Shown: positions 1 to 8,958, counted from the stretch's first letter. The stretch: 33,406 nucleotides of DNA from Micavibrio sp. (GCA_019634145.1 JAHQVU010000075.1:1-33406); one strand, 5' to 3'. Notes: generated by a model from the sequence alone, not told the origin. Made by a program: numbers and translations.

Positions 1-337
1 CAATGCTAATGCCATGGATCTAAAAGATAAAGTAAAATTTGTTTTCGCAGACGCCTCAAAATATAAAGAGTTCAATGGCATAAATGTTGTATATATGTAC
101 AATCCCTTTCAAGAGGAGGTTATGAACAAAGTCGAACAAAACCTGAGAAGACACGCAGGAAAGACCCTAGTCGTATATAATAAGCCTCTATATGGACACC
201 TTTTCAAAGATAAAGGTTGGAGTGTGCTGCATGAGCAAAATATGCAGCATAATAAAGCAGGAAAACCTTCATTTGATCCAGATCTACAAACGCAAATTTT
301 CTCTTTCGGTTTTGAAAACGGTCCAAATGCCCCTTAA
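1..337 (+). CDS. C-terminal part of a class I SAM-dependent methyltransferase (5' end outside window)
   Basis: The reading frame is open from base 2 to the stop at 335-337, so the gene starts left of the window and only about 111 residues are visible. An internal ATG at 14 is probably not the start, because the frame continues upstream in coding style (N-A-N-A-M-D). The visible part fits the second half of a Rossmann-fold methyltransferase: a strand ending in FADAS, then VVYMYNPF resembling the NPF motif region, a helix (EEVMNKVEQNLRR) and a strand TLVVYNKP. The SAM-binding glycine motif would lie upstream and is not seen, so substrate is unknown. Its stop codon overlaps the stop of the convergent hda gene (shared bases 335-336). 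Confidence 0.6.
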   Translation, partial: NANAMDLKDKVKFVFADASKYKEFNGINVVYMYNPFQEEVMNKVEQNLRRHAGKTLVVYNKPLYGHLFKDKGWSVLHEQNMQHNKAGKPSFDPDLQTQIFSFGFENGPNAP

Positions 338-1014
338 GTTATTGCCTCCAAAGCCTCACGAGCTAGGGCAATAGATACGCCCTTCTTACGCGATAACGCG
401 ATTTTATCCATCCGCTCCACCAACGCGCGCGCGGCTGCAAATGAACGCTCCATGCGCGGCAGAATATATTTGATCACATCATTCCCGACACTCAATTGAC
501 GATCTGAAAACAGTTTGATTAAAACACTACCCAACAAAATATCGTCGGGTGCGCGAATCGTCGCATTAGGCGCTGCCCGCATCCGCGAGGCCAAATCAGC
601 AATTGCAAAATCCGCAACCGAAACATTAAGACGTGTCGTAACCAAAAAACTACGCTGCTCCTCCTTGAAAATATTATAAAGGTGAAAAAGCGTGGTCTCC
701 GCTTCGCGCCAGCCAATAGCCAGATCAATACCGTCAATCACCACGCGATCACCCATTGAGGCTGTCTGTTCGGCACTTATTTCATGAAGAGCTGCCGCCG
801 GAACATTCACCGCGTCTGCCTGCTCACTCCAAACCGCAGCCAAATGCGACTTCCCGCTTGCAACTGGACCATTAATAATGAGCAAAGGCGCTGGCCAATC
901 CGGCCAACGGTCAATCCACGCCACAGCATCCGCATTCGACGGGCCGATTAAAAAGTCTTCCCGCCCCAGCGCGCTGCGCCCTGCAAAATCTAATGGAATC
1001 TGTTCAGCGCGCAT
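334..1014 (-). CDS. hda: Hda/HdaA-type DnaA-homologous regulator of replication initiation
   Basis: A 226-residue protein of the DnaA-homologue family that, with the DNA-bound beta clamp, stimulates ATP hydrolysis by DnaA and so restrains re-initiation. Visible: an N-terminal segment EQIPLDFAGRSALGREDFL, typical of the clamp-binding start of Hda proteins; a P-loop GPVASGKSHL at about residues 49-58; a Walker B-like strand VVIDGIDL; and a Box VII-like stretch around LASRM. Length is normal for Hda, which lacks the DNA-binding domain IV of DnaA. The start codon directly follows the stop of the upstream permease gene, so the two are translationally coupled. The order permease-hda next to purMN is common in alphaproteobacteria (established knowledge); the gene name rests on family and context. 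Confidence 0.85.
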   Translation of the reverse strand: MRAEQIPLDFAGRSALGREDFLIGPSNADAVAWIDRWPDWPAPLLIINGPVASGKSHLAAVWSEQADAVNVPAAALHEISAEQTASMGDRVVIDGIDLAIGWREAETTLFHLYNIFKEEQRSFLVTTRLNVSVADFAIADLASRMRAAPNATIRAPDDILLGSVLIKLFSDRQLSVGNDVIKYILPRMERSFAAARALVERMDKIALSRKKGVSIALAREALEAIT

Positions 1015-2151
1015 TTACGGCGCCCCTTCTGCTTTATCTTGAACGGCCTCATCAGGCTGATCTTCAGCAGACGATCCCATGTAAAATGGGCTTTTCTTAT
1101 ATTGTTTGATCGCAAAACCAACCAAAACACCCGCCGCAGCCGCCACAGGAACAGCAATCAACATTCCCACAATACCAAAGAGCGCACCGCCTGCCAGCAA
1201 TGCAAAGAAAACCCAAAGCGGATGTAGCCCAACGCTGTTCCCCACAATTTTGGGCGTTATAAAATTGCCTTCCAAAAACTGTCCGACCAAAAAGATCGCG
1301 GCAATGATACCGACATAAGAAAGCTCTCCGCTTTGAAACCAGGCAACAGTAACACTGACCAACAAACCCAAAGTCGAGCCGACCATCGGAATAATCGACA
1401 AAACACCCGCGCCAAGTCCAATCAAAAACCCGTACTTCAAGCCCGCTATAGTCAAAGCAACTGCATAACCCACCCCTAATAGGAAGGCCACACTGATCTG
1501 ACCGCGGACAAAGCCGGAAATTTTCTGATCAATATCTTTTAATAAATCTAAAATCGTATCTTTATGTTCGCGTGGCAATTTATCCTCAGCCCAATTTGTA
1601 ACGAATGGCCATTCCTTAATCAGGAAATAAGCAATAATAGGTGTAAAAACAAGGGTAGAGAAGAAACCAGCGGCCGCCTTACCGCCTGCAGCCAACCCAC
1701 CAAAAACCGACGCAGCGGCTGTACCCGCCTTACCAAAGAGCATATTACTGTGTTCTTTGATAAAGTTTTTAAGGTCAAAACTCTCTCCGTCTTGCCCAAC
1801 ATAAACCATAGCTTGACGCATATATGGCTCTAACCATTCCATAAAGCGATCACCATATGTCGGCGCATCCTTGATCAAATTCAGCGATTGTTGATAGATC
1901 ACGGGCGCTGCCAATACCAACGTCCCGAAAACAAAAATCACAAAAGCACTTAAGATTATAAGCGCCGCCCATTTCCGGCCAATCTTCATCCGCTCTAATT
2001 TGGCAACCAGCGGATTGAGCAAATATGCAATCGCCATACCCAAAACAAACGGCAAAAGCACATCATTGAACATAAGCATTACACCAACAAAAGCAACCAG
2101 AGTAGCCAACCAGAAGCATGCTTGCCTCTTAAAAATTGATCCCTGCGGCAT
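1015..2151 (-). CDS. AI-2E family (PerM-like) transporter/permease
   Basis: A 378-residue integral membrane protein. About seven to eight hydrophobic segments are visible: an N-terminal pair around FWLATLVAFVGVMLMF and LLPFVLGMAIAYLLNPLV, another near ALIILSAFVIFVFGTLVL, and a C-terminal cluster with the family signature region (QISVAFLLGVGYAV, GLGAGVLSIIPMVGS, FLEGNFITPKIVG, GLHPLWVFFALL). The family contains YdgG/TqsA-like and PerM proteins. The substrate is not predictable and AI-2 export should not be assumed. The middle part (residues about 90-160) is hydrophilic, glycine- and alanine-rich. The ATG is 2 bases after the stop of DUF2066 and the stop abuts the hda ATG, giving a three-gene minus-strand operon. 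Confidence 0.85.
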   Translation of the reverse strand: MPQGSIFKRQACFWLATLVAFVGVMLMFNDVLLPFVLGMAIAYLLNPLVAKLERMKIGRKWAALIILSAFVIFVFGTLVLAAPVIYQQSLNLIKDAPTYGDRFMEWLEPYMRQAMVYVGQDGESFDLKNFIKEHSNMLFGKAGTAAASVFGGLAAGGKAAAGFFSTLVFTPIIAYFLIKEWPFVTNWAEDKLPREHKDTILDLLKDIDQKISGFVRGQISVAFLLGVGYAVALTIAGLKYGFLIGLGAGVLSIIPMVGSTLGLLVSVTVAWFQSGELSYVGIIAAIFLVGQFLEGNFITPKIVGNSVGLHPLWVFFALLAGGALFGIVGMLIAVPVAAAAGVLVGFAIKQYKKSPFYMGSSAEDQPDEAVQDKAEGAP

Positions 2152-2153
2152 CG

Positions 2154-3626
2154 TTAAAACTCCGCGCTATATGTTTTGAGTGGTTTTTGTACCTCAGGTG
2201 CGGCCTGCACACTCTGGCTTTGCGTATTAACACCCCGCGCTTCGTAAGGATATTGCGCGCTCGGAACATAGAAATTATTGCCAGTGCGCCTATCCGCCCA
2301 AATATCGTCCCTATCTGCAGCGTGCTCGGCAATATCTTTAGCGGGGTCATGATAGTTTCTAGCCAAAGACGAAGGGCGCGCTTGATCTATATTCACAGCA
2401 GGCTCATAGCTCGATTTGCGTCCATAGCGACCATAACGATCATAGATCAGATCATAAACGGTATTTGCCCCCGGCTGTACAACCCCCTCCAATCTTAGAT
2501 TCGCTTGTTGTAAAGCAATATTAAGGCGGCCCATATCGCCCGAAAAATATACATCGATATACGCCTCGCTCGGCGATAATGCCTTTAAATCAGTTTGGTA
2601 TACTCCTGAAACTGTCTGCAAGCGGCCTTTGATTTGCGTCCACTCTTCCAAAGATATAAAACGCGCGCGAACTTGAATATGATTTTGACCAGCCATCACG
2701 CCTCGATCAGTATGAGTCGCATCTTTATGCGCACTGCCATACGGATTATAGCCATTCGGTGAGCCAGCAATCATCGTGCGGTTTTTCCAATCCGCACGCA
2801 ACGCCTCTTTCACCTTCACCACAGCCACGCTAAAGGCCACGCTATCTTGTTCATTACGCAAAGTTTGGCTAATTTGCTGGACAAATTCAGGCTGCCCGCG
2901 ATCAGTGCGATATATCTGAATATCGAGTGTGTTAAGCTCAGGCTTGGCCTGTGCAATCGCAATTACGGCTTCACCTGCATTATAGCGTTCAATCATAGAA
3001 TTCAATGATCGGGGATTGTAATTCAAACCATCATCTTCATTAATATCGCGCACATCCATCAAATCACCGATCGGCAATTCCATGGGCACAAGCTTGCTAT
3101 CCATATCTGTCTCGCTCCATGCCCGCATCCACACATTATAGGGAGACCACAATAATGCACCCTTCCCGCTGGCCGACACATAAAAAGGTAAGATGAGCAA
3201 AGTTTGACTAGACATATCAGTGTAAGCCATACCTCTCGATCCAAAAAAAACACGCACATCATCATCCCTGAAACGGAATTTGTAATTCGCACTATAACGT
3301 TTGGCAGAGAGCTTTTCATTGCTCACTTCATAATCTTTTATCATCAATGAAATATTTTGAACGTCAGGCGCGGTAAAGCCTTGCAAGCCTTCATCAGCGA
3401 GCATGCGCTCGGCTAATGTCTGGAACGCTTGGGTTTGCGCATCGTTAAAGGCTTTTTCACGCGCAGCAATCGCATTTTCCGCACTGACATCAACCTTAAC
3501 ATCCTCGACAGTGAATACATCCTCGTTTGCATGAGCTGAAATATGTGCGCCCATGATGAAAACCAGCAAAAAACTGAATGAAAAAACTATACGTGCGCCT
3601 TGAAAAAGCTTATAGAATAGGGCCAT
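2154..3626 (-). CDS. Exported DUF2066 domain protein
   Basis: A 490-residue protein of unknown function. From the ATG at 3626 it begins with a classic signal peptide (MALFYKLFQGARIVF, hydrophobic core, cleavage after AHISAHA), so it should reach the periplasm. The N-terminal third (FTVEDVKVDVSAENAIAAREKAFNDAQTQAF) matches the style of DUF2066 proteins. The C-terminal third contains a domain that reads like a repeated flagellar-assembly/YajQ-like alpha-beta fold, followed by a polar tail rich in R, Y and D. A GTG at 3662 would extend the frame by 12 residues, but it would hide the signal peptide and lies at or upstream of the predicted transcription start. First gene of the block with the permease and hda. 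Confidence 0.75.
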   Translation of the reverse strand: MALFYKLFQGARIVFSFSFLLVFIMGAHISAHANEDVFTVEDVKVDVSAENAIAAREKAFNDAQTQAFQTLAERMLADEGLQGFTAPDVQNISLMIKDYEVSNEKLSAKRYSANYKFRFRDDDVRVFFGSRGMAYTDMSSQTLLILPFYVSASGKGALLWSPYNVWMRAWSETDMDSKLVPMELPIGDLMDVRDINEDDGLNYNPRSLNSMIERYNAGEAVIAIAQAKPELNTLDIQIYRTDRGQPEFVQQISQTLRNEQDSVAFSVAVVKVKEALRADWKNRTMIAGSPNGYNPYGSAHKDATHTDRGVMAGQNHIQVRARFISLEEWTQIKGRLQTVSGVYQTDLKALSPSEAYIDVYFSGDMGRLNIALQQANLRLEGVVQPGANTVYDLIYDRYGRYGRKSSYEPAVNIDQARPSSLARNYHDPAKDIAEHAADRDDIWADRRTGNNFYVPSAQYPYEARGVNTQSQSVQAAPEVQKPLKTYSAEF

Positions 3627-3664
3627 TGAATATGTATCCGCGACAATTAAGGTGATATACACTT

Positions 3665-3670
3665 ATTATA
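3665..3670 (-). promoter_or_regulatory. Putative -10 element for the DUF2066-permease-hda operon
   Basis: On the minus strand bases 3670-3665 read TATAAT, an exact sigma70 -10 hexamer. The best -35 candidate, TTCAAT, is 19 bases upstream, so the pair is imperfect. Transcription would start near 3658 and leave a leader of about 30 bases before the ATG at 3626, which favours that start over the GTG at 3662. Confidence 0.4.
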
Positions 3671-3736
3671 TAGCGCGTATTCATAAGGAATTGAAGTTTA
3701 ATTCGCCACTTAAGGCAAATACTATTGGTAGAAAAC

Positions 3737-4801
3737 ATGACTGAAAGTGCATATAAAAAAGCTGGTGTAGACATTGAGGCCGCAGCTGATCTAGTTGAAA
3801 ATATCAAGCCTCACATTAAAAAGACAATACGCTCTGGCGTGATGAGCAACATTGGCGGTTTCGGTGCTTTGTTCGATCTCAAAGCCACAGGTTACAAAGA
3901 CCCAATCCTTGTCTCCGGCACAGATGGCGTTGGCACGAAAATCAAAATCGCAATCGACACAAATCGCCACGATACAATCGGTATTGATGCCGTAGCAATG
4001 TGTGTGAACGATATTATCGTACAGGGCGCAGAGCCCCTGTTCTTCCTCGATTACTTCGCAACCGGCCACCTTGATAATAATGTCGCCGAGGCCGTTATCA
4101 AAGGTATTGCCCAAGGATGCGCGCAAAGCGGATGTGCATTGATCGGCGGTGAAACAGCCGAAATGCCCGGCCTTTACGCAGATGGCGATTACGATATTGC
4201 AGGCTTTTCCGTCGGCGCGGTTGAGCGCGACCAACTCATTACAGGCGAAAAAATCAACGAAGGCGATGTTATTTTGGGGCTGGCGTCCAGCGGCCTGCAT
4301 TCAAACGGCTTTTCACTGGTTCGTAAAATTATCGAAAGCGCACCCGAACTTGATTATGAATCACCGGCCCCCTTCACCGAAGGCAAAAAGCTGGCAGACT
4401 TCATCCTCACCCCGACCCGCCTTTATGTGAAATCCATTTTGGGCGCCATAAAAACTGTGGGTGGCATCAATGGCCTATCTCACATCACAGGCGGCGGATT
4501 ACTGGAAAACGTTCCTCGTGTTCTGCCCGAAAATGTTTGCGCAGAAATTGATTGCTCAGCCTGGAATCTACCGCCCGTGTTTAAATGGCTGGCTAAACAG
4601 GGGAAACTCACCCCTAATGATCTAGCGACAACATTAAATACTGGTATCGGTATGATCATAATTTGTGATCCTGCAAAAGCCTCACTCCTCAAAACATACT
4701 TCACTGAAAATGGGGATGAAGTTTATACAATTGGCCGCATTGCAGAGCGCAGCGATGCCCCCGTAAAGCTCCTCAATATGGATACAGCTTGGGCGGTATA
4801 A
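3737..4801 (+). CDS. purM: Phosphoribosylformylglycinamidine cyclo-ligase (AIR synthetase)
   Basis: A 354-residue cytoplasmic enzyme that converts FGAM plus ATP to AIR in purine synthesis. Family landmarks in order: SGVMSNIGGFGALFDL near the N-terminus, the ATP/substrate loop GTDGVGTKIKIA, GIDAVAMCVNDIIVQGAEPLFFLDY, GCALIGGETAEMPG, and GLSHITGGGLLENVPRVLP. Length is normal. A TTG at 3725 would add four residues. I chose the ATG at 3737 because MTESAYKKAGVDIEAA is the usual PurM opening. Upstream is a divergent 110-base gap shared with the DUF2066 operon. purN follows after 3 bases, so the two are one operon. Confidence 0.95.
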   Translation: MTESAYKKAGVDIEAAADLVENIKPHIKKTIRSGVMSNIGGFGALFDLKATGYKDPILVSGTDGVGTKIKIAIDTNRHDTIGIDAVAMCVNDIIVQGAEPLFFLDYFATGHLDNNVAEAVIKGIAQGCAQSGCALIGGETAEMPGLYADGDYDIAGFSVGAVERDQLITGEKINEGDVILGLASSGLHSNGFSLVRKIIESAPELDYESPAPFTEGKKLADFILTPTRLYVKSILGAIKTVGGINGLSHITGGGLLENVPRVLPENVCAEIDCSAWNLPPVFKWLAKQGKLTPNDLATTLNTGIGMIIICDPAKASLLKTYFTENGDEVYTIGRIAERSDAPVKLLNMDTAWAV

Positions 4802-4804
4802 ACT

Positions 4805-5404
4805 ATGCCTGATAAACTTAATTTAGCTGTTTTAATCTCCGGCGGCGGCAGTAATCTGCAAGCACTTATCGATGCCTGCGCTGCTCCTGACTTTCCAGCG
4901 CGCATTCAGCTTGTGATTTCAAACCGCCCTGATGCCTATGGAATCGAGCGTGCAAAAATCGCCAATATTGATACAAAAATCATCGACCACAATAAATATA
5001 CGAAGCGTATCGAATTTGAAAAAAGAGTTCAAAACGCATTGTCTAATTACCCGATAGACCTCATATGCCTTGCGGGTTTCATGCGAATTTTGACCGCCGA
5101 CTTCATTAACCATTGGCCTAAAAAAATCATAAACACCCACCCCGCCCTTCTTCCTAAATTCGGCGGCAAAGGGATGTATGGAGAACACGTACACCGTGCG
5201 GTTTTAGAAGCAGGAGAAACCGAAAGCGGCGCATCAATCCATTATGTTATTCCTGAAGTTGATCAAGGCCCCGTGATCTCACAAGCAAAAGTTCCTGTTC
5301 TTGCGGCTGATACAATCAACACACTCTCGACGCGAGTCATAGAGCAAGAACATAAACTCTACCCCGAAGCGGTAAAAAAAATCGCCTCTGAAAGACGCCC
5401 CTAA
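4805..5404 (+). CDS. purN: Phosphoribosylglycinamide formyltransferase (GAR transformylase)
   Basis: A 199-residue folate-dependent enzyme transferring a formyl group from 10-formyl-THF to GAR. Visible: the N-terminal phosphate-binding loop ISGGGSNLQALIDA, the folate/hinge region AGFMRILTADFI, and the catalytic set N110 and H112 in INTHPALLPKF plus D153 in EVDQGPVI. The active-site lid reads FGGKGMYGEHVH rather than the E. coli form, a common variant. It begins 3 bases after purM and ends at the left arm of a predicted intrinsic terminator. Reconstructs the ordinary alphaproteobacterial purM-purN pair. Confidence 0.95.
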   Translation: MPDKLNLAVLISGGGSNLQALIDACAAPDFPARIQLVISNRPDAYGIERAKIANIDTKIIDHNKYTKRIEFEKRVQNALSNYPIDLICLAGFMRILTADFINHWPKKIINTHPALLPKFGGKGMYGEHVHRAVLEAGETESGASIHYVIPEVDQGPVISQAKVPVLAADTINTLSTRVIEQEHKLYPEAVKKIASERRP

Positions 5405-5437
5405 TTCAATAAACAACTTGAATTCAGGCGGTTTTTT
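5396..5437 (+). terminator. Predicted rho-independent terminator of purMN
   Basis: CGCC at 5396-5399 pairs with GGCG at 5427-5430, and AATTCAA (5403-5409) pairs with TTGAATT (5418-5424), with a small internal loop and an 8-base hairpin loop. A run of six T follows at 5432-5437. The stem includes the purN stop codon. It should separate purMN from the small oxidase gene. Confidence 0.6.
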
Positions 5438-5484
5438 CGCTTTACTGATATCATTAAATTAAGACGTTAAAAGGGAATTTCAAA

Positions 5485-5640
5485 ATGGCCGGACATACTA
5501 AGGTAGAAGCGGATCAGGAAACACTGGAACAGGCTAAAGGCCTTTGGGACAACTTTATAAAAACCTCCAAAGTCAGCATTGTGATTATCGCCCTTGGTCT
5601 CCTCGCTATGGCGGCGGCATTTGTGCCCTTCTCATCATAA
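5485..5640 (+). CDS. aa3-type cytochrome c oxidase subunit IV (51 aa)
   Basis: A 51-residue protein too short for usual ORF cut-offs, starting MAGHTKVEAD and ending with a single membrane helix (about residues 29-48). The layout, a short polar helix with a GLWDNFIKTSK stretch followed immediately by one transmembrane segment, is that of the bacterial aa3 oxidase subunit IV family (COX4_pro_2), whose members carry an xxFxxFIK-type motif before the helix. An AGGG ribosome site lies about 10 bases before the ATG. It stands apart from other oxidase genes, as is often the case in alphaproteobacteria. The kinase gene follows after 12 bases, so co-transcription is likely. Assignment is by pattern, not alignment. 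Confidence 0.65.
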   Translation: MAGHTKVEADQETLEQAKGLWDNFIKTSKVSIVIIALGLLAMAAAFVPFSS

Positions 5641-5652
5641 AGCCTGACTATC

Positions 5653-8600
5653 ATGGGGAAGCGTCAAAATTTTATAATTACCGCTTGCCTGATCCTAGCG
5701 CTAACCCTACTCAGTGGATGCTTAAAAAGAAATGACAGCGACGGCTCGAATCTGGTTATTCTGAGCGATCAAAAAAATCATTACTCCTTGGTCAATTCGA
5801 TATATGTAACAGAAGATCCACAAAACACACTTTCTGCTGCGCAGATATCAGAGCGCCACGTCAGCAATCTTCTTGGCCAGCAACTCAGTAGCAATAGCAT
5901 CAATTTCAGCGATTTCAAAAACCCGATTTGGCTGGTTTTTACATTAAAAAACCAATCAACAAGCGAAGATTGGGTGCTTGATTTCGGGAAAATAGGCGAA
6001 GGCCGCCAAGGCTTTATTAGTGATATATACATATATCTTAGCGAAACAAACACCACCGTTATTGACACTGGGTTTCCCAGAAAAGGACACGGCGAGCAAC
6101 CGCTAAACCAGAATAAAGCCCGTACCATGATGACTTACAGTCAAGGGCAAAAAATAACCATTCCCACTGGCGAAACCACAATGGTTCTCATCAAAGCCAG
6201 TGGAAGCGGTATATTCCCGCGCATTATTACGCCGCAACTCATACAATTTGACAGCTACATCGCATCCCTTAACAAAATCGCACTTTTGCCGCTGGTGTTT
6301 AAGACCCTGCTTTTATTAGCTGCCGGATTTATTCTTTGCTACATCTACATTTACAAGAAAATAAACCTTTTAGTATTTTTCTCCTATATCATCTTACAGC
6401 TCATTCTGGTGAGCCTGTTTGAAAGCAATTTTCTCGTCCACAATCACTTTCTTCTGGATATAGTGAATCTTCTGCTCGTCGCCGCTATCTTTACTTTATG
6501 GCTCTCGACTCAGATTTTCATCAATAAATCAGATATTGATAACAAGGAAATTCTTGGATTGGTTATATCCAGCTTCCTTCTAATGGGCGGCTTTATACTC
6601 AATCTATTCATGACCGACATGCAAGGCATTCTCAATGAATCCATTCTCCTGATTGCTATGATCGCAAGCTGCCTTCTCGGCGCGTTAATAAGCCTCGCCC
6701 TCAGCTTTTCGAAAAGACAAGAAGGCCTATGGTTAACCGGATCCTGGGCGGCACTGACTTTTGGGTTGGTTGTTGAGCTCTTCCAACTTATGAGCATCAC
6801 CCCGCCTTTAGGGCTTCAAGGCAACTTTTTCTGGATCGCTGTTATTTTGCAAACCGTCCTTTATCTTAAAGCGCTGAATTACAAAATCAACAACGATTTA
6901 AAAGAAGAGGAAGCCATTAAAGCCCGCAATATGCGAGCAGAAGCTTCAGTCGCACGCTTGCAGCAGGCCAAGGAAAGTTCAGATCAAGCGCGCCTGTTAA
7001 GGGTTATCGAACGCGAGCGCGAGCTGATGGCCGAGCTTCGCGAGCGTGAAATGCTCCGCACCGAGGAAATGCGTAAAGCCAAGCTCGTTGCAGACGAAGC
7101 CAACCGCGCAAAATCCGCCTTCCTTGCCGTTGTATCACACGAAATCCGCACCCCCATGAACGGCATTATGGGCATGATCCGCTTACTTGCCGGCACGCAA
7201 GTCACCCGTCAGCAAAAAGAATACCTTCAAACAATGCAATCATCCGGTGAAACCATGATGGCACTCCTAAATGATATTCTGGATTTCGAAAAGATCGAAA
7301 GCGGCAATATGCAGCTGGAATATATCAATATTGATATGACCAAGCTGGTTCAAGATGTTGTAACGCTCATGACCGGGCACGCTGCCGAAAAGAACAATTT
7401 ACTGACATCGAAGGTTTCAGCCAATTTCCCTCGTAATTTAAAGGGCGACCCAACGCGGCTGCGCCAAATCCTGCTCAATCTTGTAAATAACGCAATTAAA
7501 TTTACTGAAAACGGCAGCGTCACAATTCATTTAAAGGCAGAGCCGGACATTAATGTTAAGCAAGATGGCTCCGCCCGCTCCATAATCACTTGCTCGGTGG
7601 AAGACACAGGCATAGGTATCTCTAAAGAAGCGCAAGAAACACTCTTCACACCCTTTACGCAGGCCGAAAAAAGTACTGCCAGAAAATATGGCGGAACCGG
7701 CCTGGGGCTAACAATCTGCCGTCGCCTTGTCGAAGCGATGCGCGGACGCATTACATTAAAATCACAAGAAGGCGTCGGCTCGAGCTTTACATTCACCGTC
7801 TCGATGGAAGAGGGAAAAGGCACTGTATCAGAGGATATTGATGCTTTCGCAGCATCGGAATCCTTTAAAAAAGCAGCCCCCATGAATATTCTCGTCATCG
7901 AAGATAACGAGATGAACCGCCGCGTCATAAAAGGGTTTCTTGAAAAGGACGCTCACAATGTCACCCTTTGCCCTAGCGCAGAGCGAGCACTAGAGATATG
8001 CGCCGGACAAATGTTCGATATTATACTTTCAGACATAAATCTTGGCGGAATGAGGGGGATCGAATTTACCAAAAACCTTCGCATATTCCCGAATAAAAAG
8101 ATCGCGGCCACACCCATCATCGCGCTGACCGGAAATGTTGAAGATCACGAGATTGAGGAATGTTTTAATGCCAATATGAACGGCTATATTCTAAAACCAA
8201 TAAACCCTGACCTTCTCGGCCAGACGCTTTATAACGCTCAAAATAAAAAGTTCGAAAACCCTGTCCAGCTACCCGGCGGAGATTTCATTCATATGAGCAC
8301 ATCCGATATACCCGACTCCTCATCTTCTAAAAACACAACGCCCCTACCCGCGGCCAGCCCAGATGATCTGGATAGCTATCTCCCTGCGCAGCCAACATCA
8401 AAAAGCAAGGCCAAAGAGAAAACAGATCCTGAAGCCGACTATATACCGTCACCACCCCCTGCAATGGATGCGCCACAATCACAAAGCTCTGAGATTGACG
8501 ATCATAATGATCCACTTTCAAATCTTTCGGATAATTCAAACGATGATCTTGATGGCTACGTCCCGATTCCACCACCAAGTGCTGCATCATCTTCAAGTGT

Positions 8601-8958
8601 CGACGCGGCAGCCTTTAGCGCAATTGATGCCGATTTCCTCAAAATGCTACTTGGCTCTTTGCCCGAAGCACAGGTGCGCGAGCTCATAGGTGGCTGCCTA
8701 GAAAAAGGTGATGAAATCATCGCTGAGCTAGAGGCCATGACTCCCGAGACCGACGCCAAAGTGATTTATGCCAAGGCACATGAATATAAAGGTATGGCCG
8801 CGAATTTCGGGCTTAAGCTTCCGGCAGAGATTGCCAGCAACGCTGAGAAAGCGAGCAAAGACGAAAATGTAGACTTGGCACTCTCTGAAATTAAAAAACT
8901 CGCCGATGCAAACCGGCGAGCTAAAGAAGAGGTAGAGACTTGGCTAAATACGCTCTAA
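5653..8958 (+). CDS. 7TM hybrid sensor histidine kinase (DISM-type sensor, HisKA, HATPase, receiver, Hpt)
   Basis: An 1101-residue multi-step phosphorelay protein. Order: N-terminal export signal with lipobox LLSGC (C23); an extracytoplasmic domain to about residue 205 resembling 7TMR-DISM sensor domains; a bundle of about seven membrane helices (about 209-412); a charged coiled coil (about 413-480); HisKA with phospho-acceptor H496 in SHEIRTPMNG; HATPase with N-box NNAIKFTENG, DTGIGI and GTGLGL; a receiver from M744 with phospho-acceptor D794 and K in ILKPI; a disordered Ser/Pro/Asp linker (about 866-990); and a C-terminal Hpt domain with H1043 in AHEYKGMAANFG. It therefore holds three phosphorelay stations, and a separate response regulator is expected elsewhere. 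The ligand is unknown. Lipobox plus polytopic bundle is unusual (see findings). Confidence 0.9.
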   Translation: MGKRQNFIITACLILALTLLSGCLKRNDSDGSNLVILSDQKNHYSLVNSIYVTEDPQNTLSAAQISERHVSNLLGQQLSSNSINFSDFKNPIWLVFTLKNQSTSEDWVLDFGKIGEGRQGFISDIYIYLSETNTTVIDTGFPRKGHGEQPLNQNKARTMMTYSQGQKITIPTGETTMVLIKASGSGIFPRIITPQLIQFDSYIASLNKIALLPLVFKTLLLLAAGFILCYIYIYKKINLLVFFSYIILQLILVSLFESNFLVHNHFLLDIVNLLLVAAIFTLWLSTQIFINKSDIDNKEILGLVISSFLLMGGFILNLFMTDMQGILNESILLIAMIASCLLGALISLALSFSKRQEGLWLTGSWAALTFGLVVELFQLMSITPPLGLQGNFFWIAVILQTVLYLKALNYKINNDLKEEEAIKARNMRAEASVARLQQAKESSDQARLLRVIERERELMAELREREMLRTEEMRKAKLVADEANRAKSAFLAVVSHEIRTPMNGIMGMIRLLAGTQVTRQQKEYLQTMQSSGETMMALLNDILDFEKIESGNMQLEYINIDMTKLVQDVVTLMTGHAAEKNNLLTSKVSANFPRNLKGDPTRLRQILLNLVNNAIKFTENGSVTIHLKAEPDINVKQDGSARSIITCSVEDTGIGISKEAQETLFTPFTQAEKSTARKYGGTGLGLTICRRLVEAMRGRITLKSQEGVGSSFTFTVSMEEGKGTVSEDIDAFAASESFKKAAPMNILVIEDNEMNRRVIKGFLEKDAHNVTLCPSAERALEICAGQMFDIILSDINLGGMRGIEFTKNLRIFPNKKIAATPIIALTGNVEDHEIEECFNANMNGYILKPINPDLLGQTLYNAQNKKFENPVQLPGGDFIHMSTSDIPDSSSSKNTTPLPAASPDDLDSYLPAQPTSKSKAKEKTDPEADYIPSPPPAMDAPQSQSSEIDDHNDPLSNLSDNSNDDLDGYVPIPPPSAASSSSVDAAAFSAIDADFLKMLLGSLPEAQVRELIGGCLEKGDEIIAELEAMTPETDAKVIYAKAHEYKGMAANFGLKLPAEIASNAEKASKDENVDLALSEIKKLADANRRAKEEVETWLNTL

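Noticed and set aside
3627-3662. GTG at 3662 as start of the DUF2066 protein
   Set aside because: It would put 12 residues before a normal signal peptide and lies at or upstream of the predicted transcription start.
3698-3713. TTAA-N8-TTAA in the purM/DUF2066 gap as a CtrA box
   Set aside because: CtrA sites need 7 bases between the TTAA halves; AT-rich coincidence is likely.
8359-8640. Repeated DxYxP linker in the kinase as a sign of a gene fusion joint or frameshift
   Set aside because: The frame is continuous and flexible linkers between receiver and Hpt domains are common; kept only as a possible docking site.
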